Shown here piece by piece: positions 1 to 5,009 of a DNA stretch of 5,009 nucleotides. This DNA comes from Streptomyces lilacinus. GTDB taxonomy: Bacteria; Actinomycetota; Actinomycetes; Streptomycetales; Streptomycetaceae. The position numbers and the translations under genes are program-made. The first letter of the stretch is position 1; each line of letters opens with the position of its first letter. The notes under the pieces are model-generated. The model had not been told where the DNA came from, searched no databases, and saw only the letters and a program-made list of their open reading frames with translations. The DNA lies in contig KL569391.1 of the NCBI GenBank assembly GCA_000715685.1, forward strand, positions 19,523 to 24,531. The letters run 5' to 3'.

Positions 1-1071
1 GGCCGCGACGAGGCCGATCTCCGGCGCGGGGGCGAGCGGCTGTCCGGCCCCGGCCGTCCACCCCGCCAGCGCCCGCACCCGCCCCGCCGCGTCGGCGAGC
101 CGCTCCTCCGCCAGCTGCCCACCACGCACCGCCGCGACGAGCGCGTCCCGCAGCCGCAGCACGGTGTCCTCGTCGGCCAGCCCGCCGCCGACGCAGATCG
201 CGTCGGCGCCCGCGGCGAGGGCCATGACGCTGCCGCGTTCGATGCCGTACGTGCCCGAAATCGCCCGCATCTCCATGCCGTCGGTGACGACGAGCCCGTC
301 GAAGCCGAGGCCGCCGTCGGCGACGGGCGCGCGCAGCAGGCCGTGCAGGGCGGCCGGGCTGAGCGTCGCCGGCAGGGCGGGGTCGAGGGCGGGCAGCAGG
401 ATGTGCGCGCTCATGACCGCCTTCGTGCCGGCGGCCACCGCCGCCCGGAACGGCACCAGCTCGCGCGCCCGCAGCGTCTCCAGGTCCGCCGCGATGCGCG
501 GCAGGTCGTGGTGGGAGTCGACGGCGGTGTCGCCGTGCCCGGGGAAGTGCTTGGTGCAGGCGGCGACGCCGGCGGACTGCAGCCCCTCGACGTAGGCGGC
601 GGTGTGCCGGGCGACGAGCGCGGGGTCGGCCCCGAAGGACCGTACGCCGATGACGGGGTTGTCGGGGTCGGAGTTGACGTCGCCGGACGGCGCCCAGTTG
701 AGGTTCACCCCGCACAAGGCGAGGCGTCGGCCCAGCTCGCGGGCGACGTCCCGGGTCAGGGCGGTGTCGTCGACGGTGCCCAGGGCGAGGTTGCCGGGGA
801 AGGAGGAGCCCGTGCGGACCTCCAGGCGGGTGACGTCGCCGCCCTCCTCGTCGATGGCGACGAGGACGTCGTCGCGCTCGGCCCGCAGCTGGGCCGTCAG
901 CGCGGCGAGCTGCTCGGGGGAGGCGATGTTGCGGCCGAAGAGGCCGACGGAGGAGAGGCCCTCGCCGAGCCGGCGCAGCAGCCAGTCGGGCGCGCTGGTG
1001 CCGGTGAAACCGGGTTGGAGGACGGTGAGGGCGTCGCGGGTGAGCGTGTCCTGGGGCGTGAGTGTGGTCAT
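1..1071 (-). CDS. dasD: DasD, family 3 beta-N-acetylglucosaminidase (NagZ-like), 3' end outside window
   Basis: Predicted cytoplasmic glycoside hydrolase that removes N-acetylglucosamine from chitobiose brought in by the adjacent importer. I translated the minus strand from ATG at 1071; the frame is open for 357 codons to the window edge. The GH3 signature KHFPGHGDT lies at residues 174-182, followed by D185-S-H187, the Asp-His acid/base dyad typical of NagZ enzymes, and DLP at 189-191. The nucleophile is expected at D264 in VVTDGMEM (261-268). IDEEGG at 73-78 matches the substrate-pocket strand of the family. There is no signal peptide or lipobox, so the enzyme should be intracellular. The barrel is essentially complete by about residue 340, yet no stop appears by 357, which suggests a C-terminal extension beyond single-domain NagZ. 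The start lies 9 nt after the dasC stop; the only Shine-Dalgarno-like sequence (AAGGG, 1085-1089) is 13 nt away, so translation may be coupled to dasC. A NagZ role in muropeptide recycling is an alternative, but the operon context favours chitobiose. Confidence 0.9.
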   Translation of the reverse strand, partial: MTTLTPQDTLTRDALTVLQPGFTGTSAPDWLLRRLGEGLSSVGLFGRNIASPEQLAALTAQLRAERDDVLVAIDEEGGDVTRLEVRTGSSFPGNLALGTVDDTALTRDVARELGRRLALCGVNLNWAPSGDVNSDPDNPVIGVRSFGADPALVARHTAAYVEGLQSAGVAACTKHFPGHGDTAVDSHHDLPRIAADLETLRARELVPFRAAVAAGTKAVMSAHILLPALDPALPATLSPAALHGLLRAPVADGGLGFDGLVVTDGMEMRAISGTYGIERGSVMALAAGADAICVGGGLADEDTVLRLRDALVAAVRGGQLAEERLADAAGRVRALAGWTAGAGQPLAPAPEIGLVAA

Positions 1072-1080
1072 GTGGGTGCT

Positions 1081-1941
1081 CTAGCCCTTCACTGCGCCGG
1101 ACGTGAGGCCTCCGACCGCCTTGCGCTGGAGGATCACGAAGAGGACGAGGATCGGTACGGCGAAGATAGAGGAGGCCGCCATGGTGGCGCCCCAGTCGTC
1201 GCCGAAGGTGGTGCGGAAGCCGGTGATCCACAGGGGCAGGGTCTGGGACCCGGGGTCCTTGTTGAGGATGAGGACCATGGGGAATTCATTCCACACGGTG
1301 ATGAAGCCGAACAGCGAGGTGGCCATCAGCCCGGGGGCGAGCAGCGGGAAGATCACCTTGCGGAAGGCCTGGACGCGGGTGCAGCCGTCGACCATCGCGG
1401 ACTCCTCCAGCTCCTTGGGCACGGCGGCGACGTAGCCGCGCAGCGTCAGGACGGTGAAGGGCAGCACCATGACCGTGTAGATGGCGATGAGCGGCGGCAG
1501 GCTGTTCAGCATGTCCGCGTCGCGCACGATCATGTAGTAGGCGATGGTCATGACCTCCCAGGGCGCCATCTGGGCCATCATCATGACGAGGATGAAGCTC
1601 TTGCGGCCCTTGAAGCGCATACGGGCGACGGCGAAGGACGCGAGCAGCGCGATGACGAGCGAGAGCCCGACGGCGATCAGGGTGACCGTGAAGGAGTTGC
1701 CGACGAAGGTCCAGAAGCCGTCGGCGTCGACCGCCTTGGTGAAGTGGTCGAAGGTGGGGCTGGTGGGGAACCAGACGGGGGTCTCGCCGACGATGTCCGG
1801 GGTGGGCTTGAAAGCCGTGGCGAACATCCAGTAGACGGGGAACGCGAAGACGACGAACAGGACGACCGCCGTCGCCCCCGGCCAGACGCGACCGAGCAGC
1901 GAACCGGAGCCTGCCCGGCGATTGAGGGCAAAAGGCTTCAC
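1081..1941 (-). CDS. dasC: DasC, ABC sugar importer permease subunit (MalG type)
   Basis: Inner membrane permease subunit of the chitobiose importer, forming the channel with DasB; 286 residues, normal for a MalG-type subunit. About six hydrophobic segments are visible, near residues 21-41, 84-106, 115-138, 148-168, 202-220 and 251-271. The cytoplasmic EAA loop that contacts the ATPase is at 177-204 (ELEESAMVDG, then IFPLLAPG). I chose the GTG at 1941 because a strong ribosome binding site, GAGGAGGA (1948-1955), sits 6 nt upstream and because the hydrophobic protein begins there. The GTG overlaps the dasB stop as GTGA, indicating translational coupling and equal output of the two subunits. 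The reading frame stays open to 2685 upstream, but that part is the shadow of dasB and gives an arginine-rich, implausible protein. The family and subunit type are clear. The substrate is inferred from the neighbours. Confidence 0.95.
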   Translation of the reverse strand: MKPFALNRRAGSGSLLGRVWPGATAVVLFVVFAFPVYWMFATAFKPTPDIVGETPVWFPTSPTFDHFTKAVDADGFWTFVGNSFTVTLIAVGLSLVIALLASFAVARMRFKGRKSFILVMMMAQMAPWEVMTIAYYMIVRDADMLNSLPPLIAIYTVMVLPFTVLTLRGYVAAVPKELEESAMVDGCTRVQAFRKVIFPLLAPGLMATSLFGFITVWNEFPMVLILNKDPGSQTLPLWITGFRTTFGDDWGATMAASSIFAVPILVLFVILQRKAVGGLTSGAVKG

Positions 1942-2918
1942 AGCTCGTCCTCCTCTTGTTTCAGAACCAGGCGCAGGTAGTACGCCGTCAGGGCCAGCAG
2001 CATCACGATGGTGAGGATGGAGATCGCGGCGCCCATGCCGAAGTGCTGGCTGCCGATGCCCTCGGTGAAGGCGTAGACGGGCAGCGTCTCGGTGAGCCGG
2101 TCGGGGCCGCCCTCGTTGATCGCGAAGACCTGGGTGAAGGCCTTGAAGACCCAGATCACCTCGAGGAAGGTGGTGGCGAGGAAGAAGGGCTTGAGGAAGG
2201 GGAAGGTCACCGAGGTGAACTTCTTCCAGGTGCCCGCGCCGTCCAGGGAGGCCGCCTCGTACAGCTCCTTGGGGATCGTGGTCGTGGCGGCGTAGAGGTT
2301 GATCGCCACGAAGGGGATCGACTGCCAGACGATCAGCACGGTGATGACGAAGAAGGTGGACAGCCGGCCGCTGGTCCAGTTGTAGCCGGCCATGTCGTGC
2401 CAGCCGGCCCGGTCGAGCAGGTAGTTGACCACGCCGTAGCGCTGGTCGAAGAGCCACTGGAAGACGGTGGTCGCGGCGACGACGGGCATGGCCCAGGCGA
2501 GGACGAGGCCGAGCGAGAGCAGCAGCCGGGTCTTCGTGCCGAGCCGGGCGAGCAGCAGGCCGACGAGGCAGCCCACCACCATGATCAGGGCGACGTTGGC
2601 GGCGGTGAAGACGACGGACCGGCCGGTGACGCCCCAGAACTCGGAGCTGCCGAGGGCGTTGGTGTAGTTGTCGAGGCCGGTCCACTCGGTGACGTGCCGG
2701 ATCAGCTGGCGCCTGTTGAGGTTCTGGAACGACAGCAGGCCGTTCTTCACCATCGTCCAGCCGAGCAGCAGCACGGTCAGGGCGGCGGTGGGAAGAATCA
2801 GCAGGTACGGGACGCCGCGTGCGGCCCGGGTGCGGCTCGCGCCGGGCGGCGGGGCGCCGCCCTTGCCGGTCGCCGGCGTCGGCCGTGCGGCCGTCGCCTC
2901 TTCGGTCTGCGCTGACAT
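1938..2918 (-). CDS. dasB: DasB, ABC sugar importer permease subunit (MalF type)
   Basis: Partner permease subunit of DasC, 326 residues from ATG at 2918. The N-terminus is a cytoplasmic tail of about 36 residues rich in Ala, Pro and Gly, followed by the first membrane segment near 37-58. More hydrophobic segments lie near 100-124, 130-153, 187-208, 245-265 and 296-318. The EAA loop is at 217-244 (KELYEAASLDG, then FPFLKPF), where one of the two ATPase subunits would dock. An in-frame GTG at 3023 would add 35 residues, but that stretch runs through a perfect inverted repeat and encodes an unlikely sequence. The ATG at 2918 has a purine-rich ribosome binding site (GGGGAGAAGG, 2928-2937) 9 nt upstream. 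The last codons, for EEDEL, double as the ribosome binding site of dasC. The gene follows dasA after a 129-nt gap with a hairpin, so dasBC may be transcribed below dasA. Confidence 0.94.
   Translation of the reverse strand: MSAQTEEATAARPTPATGKGGAPPPGASRTRAARGVPYLLILPTAALTVLLLGWTMVKNGLLSFQNLNRRQLIRHVTEWTGLDNYTNALGSSEFWGVTGRSVVFTAANVALIMVVGCLVGLLLARLGTKTRLLLSLGLVLAWAMPVVAATTVFQWLFDQRYGVVNYLLDRAGWHDMAGYNWTSGRLSTFFVITVLIVWQSIPFVAINLYAATTTIPKELYEAASLDGAGTWKKFTSVTFPFLKPFFLATTFLEVIWVFKAFTQVFAINEGGPDRLTETLPVYAFTEGIGSQHFGMGAAISILTIVMLLALTAYYLRLVLKQEEDEL
1948..1955 (-). promoter_or_regulatory. Ribosome binding site of dasC inside the end of dasB
   Basis: GAGGAGGA on the minus strand, 6 nt before the GTG at 1941, written into the codons for the acidic C-terminus of DasB. 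It fixes the dasC start. Confidence 0.75.
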
Positions 2919-2927
2919 CGTCGTCCG

Positions 2928-2937
2928 CCTTCTCCCC
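2928..2937 (-). promoter_or_regulatory. Ribosome binding site of dasB
   Basis: GGGGAGAAGG on the minus strand, 9 nt before the ATG at 2918. It decides this start over the in-frame GTG at 3023. Just upstream is a perfect tandem 8-bp repeat (GTCGAACC twice on the plus strand, 2939-2954) of unknown role. Confidence 0.7.
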
Positions 2938-2970
2938 TGTCGAACCGTCGAACCGTGTTGCGTCTGCGCG

Positions 2971-3011
2971 TTTCCGTACGGGCCGGTGCTCTCGTCCGGC
3001 CCGTACGGAAA
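2971..3011. repeat. Perfect 16-bp inverted repeat between dasA and dasB
   Basis: The left arm TTTCCGTACGGGCCGG (2971-2986) and the right arm CCGGCCCGTACGGAAA (2996-3011) are exact reverse complements around a 9-nt loop. In the dasA transcript this would form a very stable hairpin 37 nt past the dasA stop. No T-run follows on the minus strand, so it is not a classical intrinsic terminator. Hairpins at this place in sugar-transport operons, as in malE-malF, protect the upstream message or lower downstream transcription; that is the likely role here by analogy. Each arm also holds the self-complementary octamer CCGTACGG, with centres 27 bp apart, so a pair of protein-binding sites is an alternative. 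Confidence 0.85.
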
Positions 3012-3016
3012 GCGGC

Positions 3017-3058
3017 GGGTCACTGCTGCCGGGTCACTGCCGCCGGATCACTGCTTCT
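3017..3058. repeat. Three tandem 14-bp units over the dasA stop codon
   Basis: Units on the plus strand are GGGTCACTGCTGCC (3017-3030), GGGTCACTGCCGCC (3031-3044) and GGATCACTGCTTCT (3045-3058). The first two differ by one base and the third is more diverged. The third unit contains the real dasA stop (TGA, 3048-3050 on the minus strand) and the final Lys and Gln codons. The other two look like downstream copies of that stop region. Since the period is 14 nt, the three TGA triplets fall in all three frames. Confidence 0.75.
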
Positions 3059-4319
3059 GGCTGAGGCGCTTGTTCATGTCGGCCTCGACCTGCTTGGCGG
3101 CTTCCTCGGGGGACTTTCCGTTCAGCACGGCGGTCATGTAGGCCTTGACGGGGTTGGGCGCGTTCTCGACGTTGGCCCACTCCGGGATCAGCGGCGTGGT
3201 GCCGCCGCCCTTGGCGGCCGGGGCGGCGGCCTCGGCGGCGGGCTGGCCCTTCAGGCCGGCCAGCAGCGACTCCTTGTTGGGCAGCGAGCCGACCTCCTTG
3301 GCCAGCGCGCCCTCGTTCTTGTCGGACAGCGCGATCTTCAGGAACTCCTTGGCGAGGTCCTTCTTCTTGCTGCCCTCCGGGACCGCGAGGTTGGAGCCGC
3401 CGAGGAAGACGCCCTCGGGCTTGCCGGCCGTCTCACCGGGGATGGTGAAGTAGCCGATCTCCTTCTCGATCTGCGGGTTCGCCTTGATGGCGGTGAGGGC
3501 CTCCCAGCCCATGCCGATGAAGGCGCCGGTCTTGCCCTTGGCGAAGACGTCGGCCTGCTGCGGGGTGGCCTCGTCCTTGTCCTTGGGGGCCTTGCTGAAG
3601 GACTGGTACTGCTTGTAGATCTCCATGGCCTTGGCGACCTTGGGGTCGGAGAGGTTGGAGACGTACTTCTTGCCGTCCTTCTTCACCAGGTCCGCGCCGG
3701 TGCCGATGGTCAGGCCGTCGAAGAAGTACCAGTTCTGGCCGGGCAGGTAGAGCGGCTCGGCCTCGCCCTTCTTCTGGATGGCCTCGAGGTCCTTGAAGAA
3801 CTCGTCGCGGGTCTTGGGCGTGTCCGTGATGCCCGCGTCGGCCCACACCTTCTTGTTGTAGATGACGACGCGGCTCGCGGCGTACCAGGGGGCCGCGTAC
3901 TGCTTGCCCTCGAAGACGGCCGGCTTGTTCAGGGACTCGGTCCAGTCCCCGCCGATCTCCTTCTTCAGGTCGTCGAGCTCGGCGAGGCCGCCGGTCTGGG
4001 CGTAGGAGGGGGTCTGGGTGTTGCCGATCTCGATGACGTCCGGCGGGTTGGACTCCGAGAGGGCGGTGGTGAGCTTCTGCTGGATGCCGTCCCACTTCTG
4101 GAGCTGAATGTCCAGCTTCGCCCCGGTCTTCTGTTCGAACTCGGCCTGCACGGCCTTGGTCCAACCCGCCGGATTCGAGCCATCCATGAACCAGACGGTG
4201 AGGGACTTGCCCTTGGCGCCATCGGCACCCGATTCCTTGCCACTGTCGCTGGACCCACAGGCAGCAACACTCACCAGCATGGCCGCGACACCAGTCGCCG
4301 CTATGAGCCCTCGCTTCAC
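3048..4319 (-). CDS. dasA: DasA, lipoprotein sugar-binding component of the chitobiose importer
   Basis: Extracytoplasmic solute-binding protein (family 1, MalE-like) that delivers chitobiose to DasB and DasC; 423 residues. The signal peptide is lipoprotein type: MKRG, a hydrophobic stretch at 5-19, then lipobox V18-A-A-C21, with C21 as the lipidated residue. A Ser/Gly/Lys linker follows to about residue 38 and the mature fold begins at LTVWFMDG (40-47). Family marks include PPDVIEIGN (92-100), YAAPWYAASRVVIYNKKVW (141-159) and GAFIGMGWEA (265-274). W145, W197, W272 and W381 are candidate sugar-stacking residues. An Ala/Gly-rich insert at 358-373 looks like a flexible loop. The start is GTG at 4319, with GAGGAG 6 nt upstream. 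Two DasR-type operators lie 33-72 nt upstream of the start, so repression by DasR and induction by amino sugars are expected. The family is certain; chitobiose as ligand is inferred from locus identity. Confidence 0.95.
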   Translation of the reverse strand: MKRGLIAATGVAAMLVSVAACGSSDSGKESGADGAKGKSLTVWFMDGSNPAGWTKAVQAEFEQKTGAKLDIQLQKWDGIQQKLTTALSESNPPDVIEIGNTQTPSYAQTGGLAELDDLKKEIGGDWTESLNKPAVFEGKQYAAPWYAASRVVIYNKKVWADAGITDTPKTRDEFFKDLEAIQKKGEAEPLYLPGQNWYFFDGLTIGTGADLVKKDGKKYVSNLSDPKVAKAMEIYKQYQSFSKAPKDKDEATPQQADVFAKGKTGAFIGMGWEALTAIKANPQIEKEIGYFTIPGETAGKPEGVFLGGSNLAVPEGSKKKDLAKEFLKIALSDKNEGALAKEVGSLPNKESLLAGLKGQPAAEAAAPAAKGGGTTPLIPEWANVENAPNPVKAYMTAVLNGKSPEEAAKQVEADMNKRLSQKQ

Positions 4320-4325
4320 AGCACT

Positions 4326-4331
4326 CTCCTC
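4326..4331 (-). promoter_or_regulatory. Ribosome binding site of dasA
   Basis: GAGGAG on the minus strand with a 6-nt spacer (AGTGCT) to the GTG at 4319. It supports the GTG start, which places a good lipoprotein signal peptide at the N-terminus. Confidence 0.75.
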
Positions 4332-4351
4332 AAGGACCGAATGTGGTCTTT

Positions 4352-4367
4352 AATGGTTTAGACCAGT
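4352..4367. promoter_or_regulatory. DasR operator (dre), proximal to dasA
   Basis: AATGGTTTAGACCAGT fits the known dre core TGGTCTAGACCA with one mismatch (T for C at the seventh base of the 16-mer). Its near edge is 33 nt before the dasA GTG. It would lie at about the transcription start of the proposed dasA promoter. DasR is known to repress through such sites and to be released by glucosamine-6-phosphate or N-acetylglucosamine-6-phosphate. Confidence 0.88.
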
Positions 4368-4373
4368 GCCCGC

Positions 4374-4402
4374 AGCTTGGCCTAGACCTTTTGGGGTGTC
4401 AA
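4374..4402 (-). promoter_or_regulatory. Candidate dasA promoter
   Basis: A perfect -35 hexamer TTGACA lies on the minus strand at 4397-4402. With a 17-bp spacer the -10 would be CAAGCT (4374-4379), a poor match, which is common in Streptomyces. The spacer contains the weaker dre and the expected start near 4367 abuts the stronger dre, an arrangement suited to repression. The -35 is striking; the -10 is uncertain. Confidence 0.45.
4376..4391. promoter_or_regulatory. Second, weaker DasR operator (dre)
   Basis: CTTGGCCTAGACCTTT keeps the central CTAGACC and the TGG of the dre core, with mismatches at the T before CTAG and at the A after ACC. Its centre is 24 bp from that of the stronger site at 4352-4367. 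It overlaps the spacer of the candidate dasA promoter and the possible -35 of dasR, so DasR bound here could block both directions. Confidence 0.65.
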
Positions 4403-4413
4403 GGGTGTATAAG
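4383..4413 (+). promoter_or_regulatory. Candidate dasR promoter
   Basis: TATAAG (4408-4413) matches the -10 consensus in five of six bases, unusual in this GC-rich background. A possible -35, TAGACC (4383-4388), lies 19 bp upstream and is part of the weaker dre. Transcription would begin near 4420, giving a leader of about 140 nt. The leader holds a 10-bp palindrome, ACCTCGAGGT (4444-4453), and short GC-rich repeats, but nothing I recognise as a riboswitch. Confidence 0.4.
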
Positions 4414-4550
4414 AGTCGCTGTCGGCTCCGTTACCGGACCGACACCTCGAGGTCGAGCCGGGTATCTCCGGCCCCCTCGGGCTCTGCCCGTGCCACCATG
4501 TGACCGCTATAGACGGAGGAGCCGGTGACGGCAGCAGGATCATCGGAGTC

Positions 4551-4557
4551 GGGAAGG
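4551..4557 (+). promoter_or_regulatory. Ribosome binding site of dasR
   Basis: GGGAAGG with a 6-nt spacer to the ATG at 4564. A second candidate, GGAGGA (4515-4520), lies 4 nt before an in-frame GTG at 4525. An in-frame stop at 4510-4512 rules out any start further upstream. Confidence 0.6.
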
Positions 4558-4563
4558 CACGCC

Positions 4564-5009
4564 ATGGCGACCGAGGGCGGTACGGCAGAGGGCAGCGGCG
4601 CCGCGGGAGGCGCGCGGACCGCGCGCATTCCCAAGTATTACCGGCTCAAACGGCACTTGCTGGACATGACCGAAACCATGCCCCCCGGCACCCCCGTCCC
4701 GCCCGAGCGCACCCTGGCCGCCGAGTTCGACACCTCGCGCACCACGGTGCGCCAGGCCCTCCAGGAGCTGGTCGTCGAGGGCCGGCTGGAGCGCATCCAG
4801 GGCAAGGGCACGTTCGTCGCGAAGCCCAAGGTCTCCCAGGCCCTCCAACTGACCTCCTACACGGAGGACATGCGGGCCCAGGGCCTCGAGCCCACCTCCC
4901 AGCTGCTCGACATCGGCTACGTCACCGCCGACGACCGCCTCGCGGGACTCCTCGACATCGCGGCCGGCGGCCGCGTCCTGCGCATCGAACGGCTGCGGCT
5001 GGCCAGCGG
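4564..5009 (+). CDS. dasR: DasR, GntR/HutC-family transcriptional repressor, 3' end outside window
   Basis: Cytoplasmic DNA-binding regulator of amino-sugar uptake and, in Streptomyces, of antibiotic production and development. From ATG at 4564, 148 codons are visible, about 60 percent of the usual length of roughly 250. The N-terminal winged helix runs from about residue 22 to 88: [12 protein letters not shown], the GntR core [20 protein letters not shown] (46-65), where SRTTVRQAL is the recognition helix, and the wing [16 protein letters not shown] (73-88). The segment from 92 on ([18 protein letters not shown]) is the start of the UTRA effector domain, which binds amino-sugar phosphates; it is cut by the window edge. 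The sequence closely resembles S. coelicolor DasR as I remember it, and the ATG start gives a similar N-terminal length. A GTG at 4525 would add 13 residues and has its own GGAGGA. The gene is divergent from dasA and shares its control region. Confidence 0.95.
   Translation, partial: MATEGGTAEGSGAAGGARTARIPKYYRLKRHLLDMTETMPPGTPVPPERTLAAEFDTSRTTVRQALQELVVEGRLERIQGKGTFVAKPKVSQALQLTSYTEDMRAQGLEPTSQLLDIGYVTADDRLAGLLDIAAGGRVLRIERLRLAS

Larger units (their letters stand above)
4320..4563. other. Divergent dasA-dasR control region
   Basis: Non-coding 244-nt stretch between the two start codons. The half nearest dasA has lower GC and holds both dre sites, both promoter candidates and an extra half-site TGGTCT (4344-4349). 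The half nearest dasR (about 4420-4550) is the presumed dasR leader; apart from the palindrome at 4444-4453 and the alternative GTG start at 4525, I see nothing assignable in it. Confidence 0.8.

Noticed and set aside
343..1980. A 545-codon open frame on the plus strand
   Set aside because: It is antisense to dasD and dasC. Its product is a Gly/Asp/Glu/Arg-rich string with no domain, typical of the open antisense frames found in high-GC genes.
1942..2685. N-terminal extension of the dasC frame up to 2685
   Set aside because: The extension lies inside dasB in another frame and is full of Arg, His and Pro. The GTG at 1941 has a strong ribosome binding site and starts the normal permease.
2971..3011. 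Rho-independent terminator
   Set aside because: The stem is strong, but the minus-strand sequence after it (AAACGCGCAG) has no T-run, so I record it only as an inverted repeat.
2919..3023. dasB starting at GTG 3023
   Set aside because: The extra 35 residues are encoded by the inverted repeat and the gap. The ATG at 2918 has a ribosome binding site and gives a normal-length permease.
2955..4361. A 468-codon open frame on the plus strand
   Set aside because: It is antisense to dasA, crosses the dasA-dasB hairpin and gives a Leu/Gly/Val-rich low-complexity product. DasA on the other strand has a clear lipobox and family motifs.
4343..4528. A 61-codon open frame in the dasA-dasR gap
   Set aside because: It starts inside the operator region, has no ribosome binding site or recognisable domain, and runs over the dasR leader.
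4540..4848. A 102-codon frame antisense to dasR
   Set aside because: It is the shadow of dasR, whose own frame shows an intact GntR helix-turn-helix.
1..5009. CRISPR arrays, tRNA or rRNA genes, insertion sequences and TTA (bldA-dependent) codons
   Set aside because: I looked for repeat-spacer patterns, tRNA-like cloverleaves, transposase motifs and TTA codons in the das genes and saw none.

Overview
The window is high-GC DNA with the gene content, lipoprotein type and GntR regulator expected of a streptomycete or close relative. It holds the das locus for uptake and breakdown of the chitin disaccharide N,N'-diacetylchitobiose (chitobiose). The assignment rests on gene order, protein motifs, and a DasR N-terminus and operator sequence that I recognise from memory of Streptomyces coelicolor. 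No database search was run.

Layout, left to right. Positions 1-1071 (minus strand) carry the N-terminal 357 residues of DasD, a family 3 beta-N-acetylglucosaminidase whose 3' end lies outside the window. Positions 1081-1941 and 1938-2918 (minus) carry DasC and DasB, the two permease subunits of an ABC sugar importer, with genes overlapping by 4 nt. The 129-nt gap between dasB and dasA (2919-3047) holds a perfect 16-bp inverted repeat and a three-copy 14-bp tandem repeat. Positions 3048-4319 (minus) carry DasA, the lipoprotein sugar-binding component. The 244-nt divergent region 4320-4563 holds DasR-type operators and candidate promoters. From 4564 to the right edge (plus) runs the start of DasR, a GntR/HutC-family repressor.

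How it works together: DasA captures chitobiose outside the membrane and DasB plus DasC move it inward. DasD is predicted to split it to N-acetylglucosamine in the cytoplasm. In the known system DasR represses the genes by binding 16-bp dre sites, and amino-sugar phosphates release it. No ATPase gene is present, which fits the known use of the shared ATPase MsiK by this class of Streptomyces importers. The system is established rather than novel. The points worth a second look are the fine structure of the operator region, the dasA-dasB hairpin and tandem repeats, and the in-frame dasC/dasD junction.
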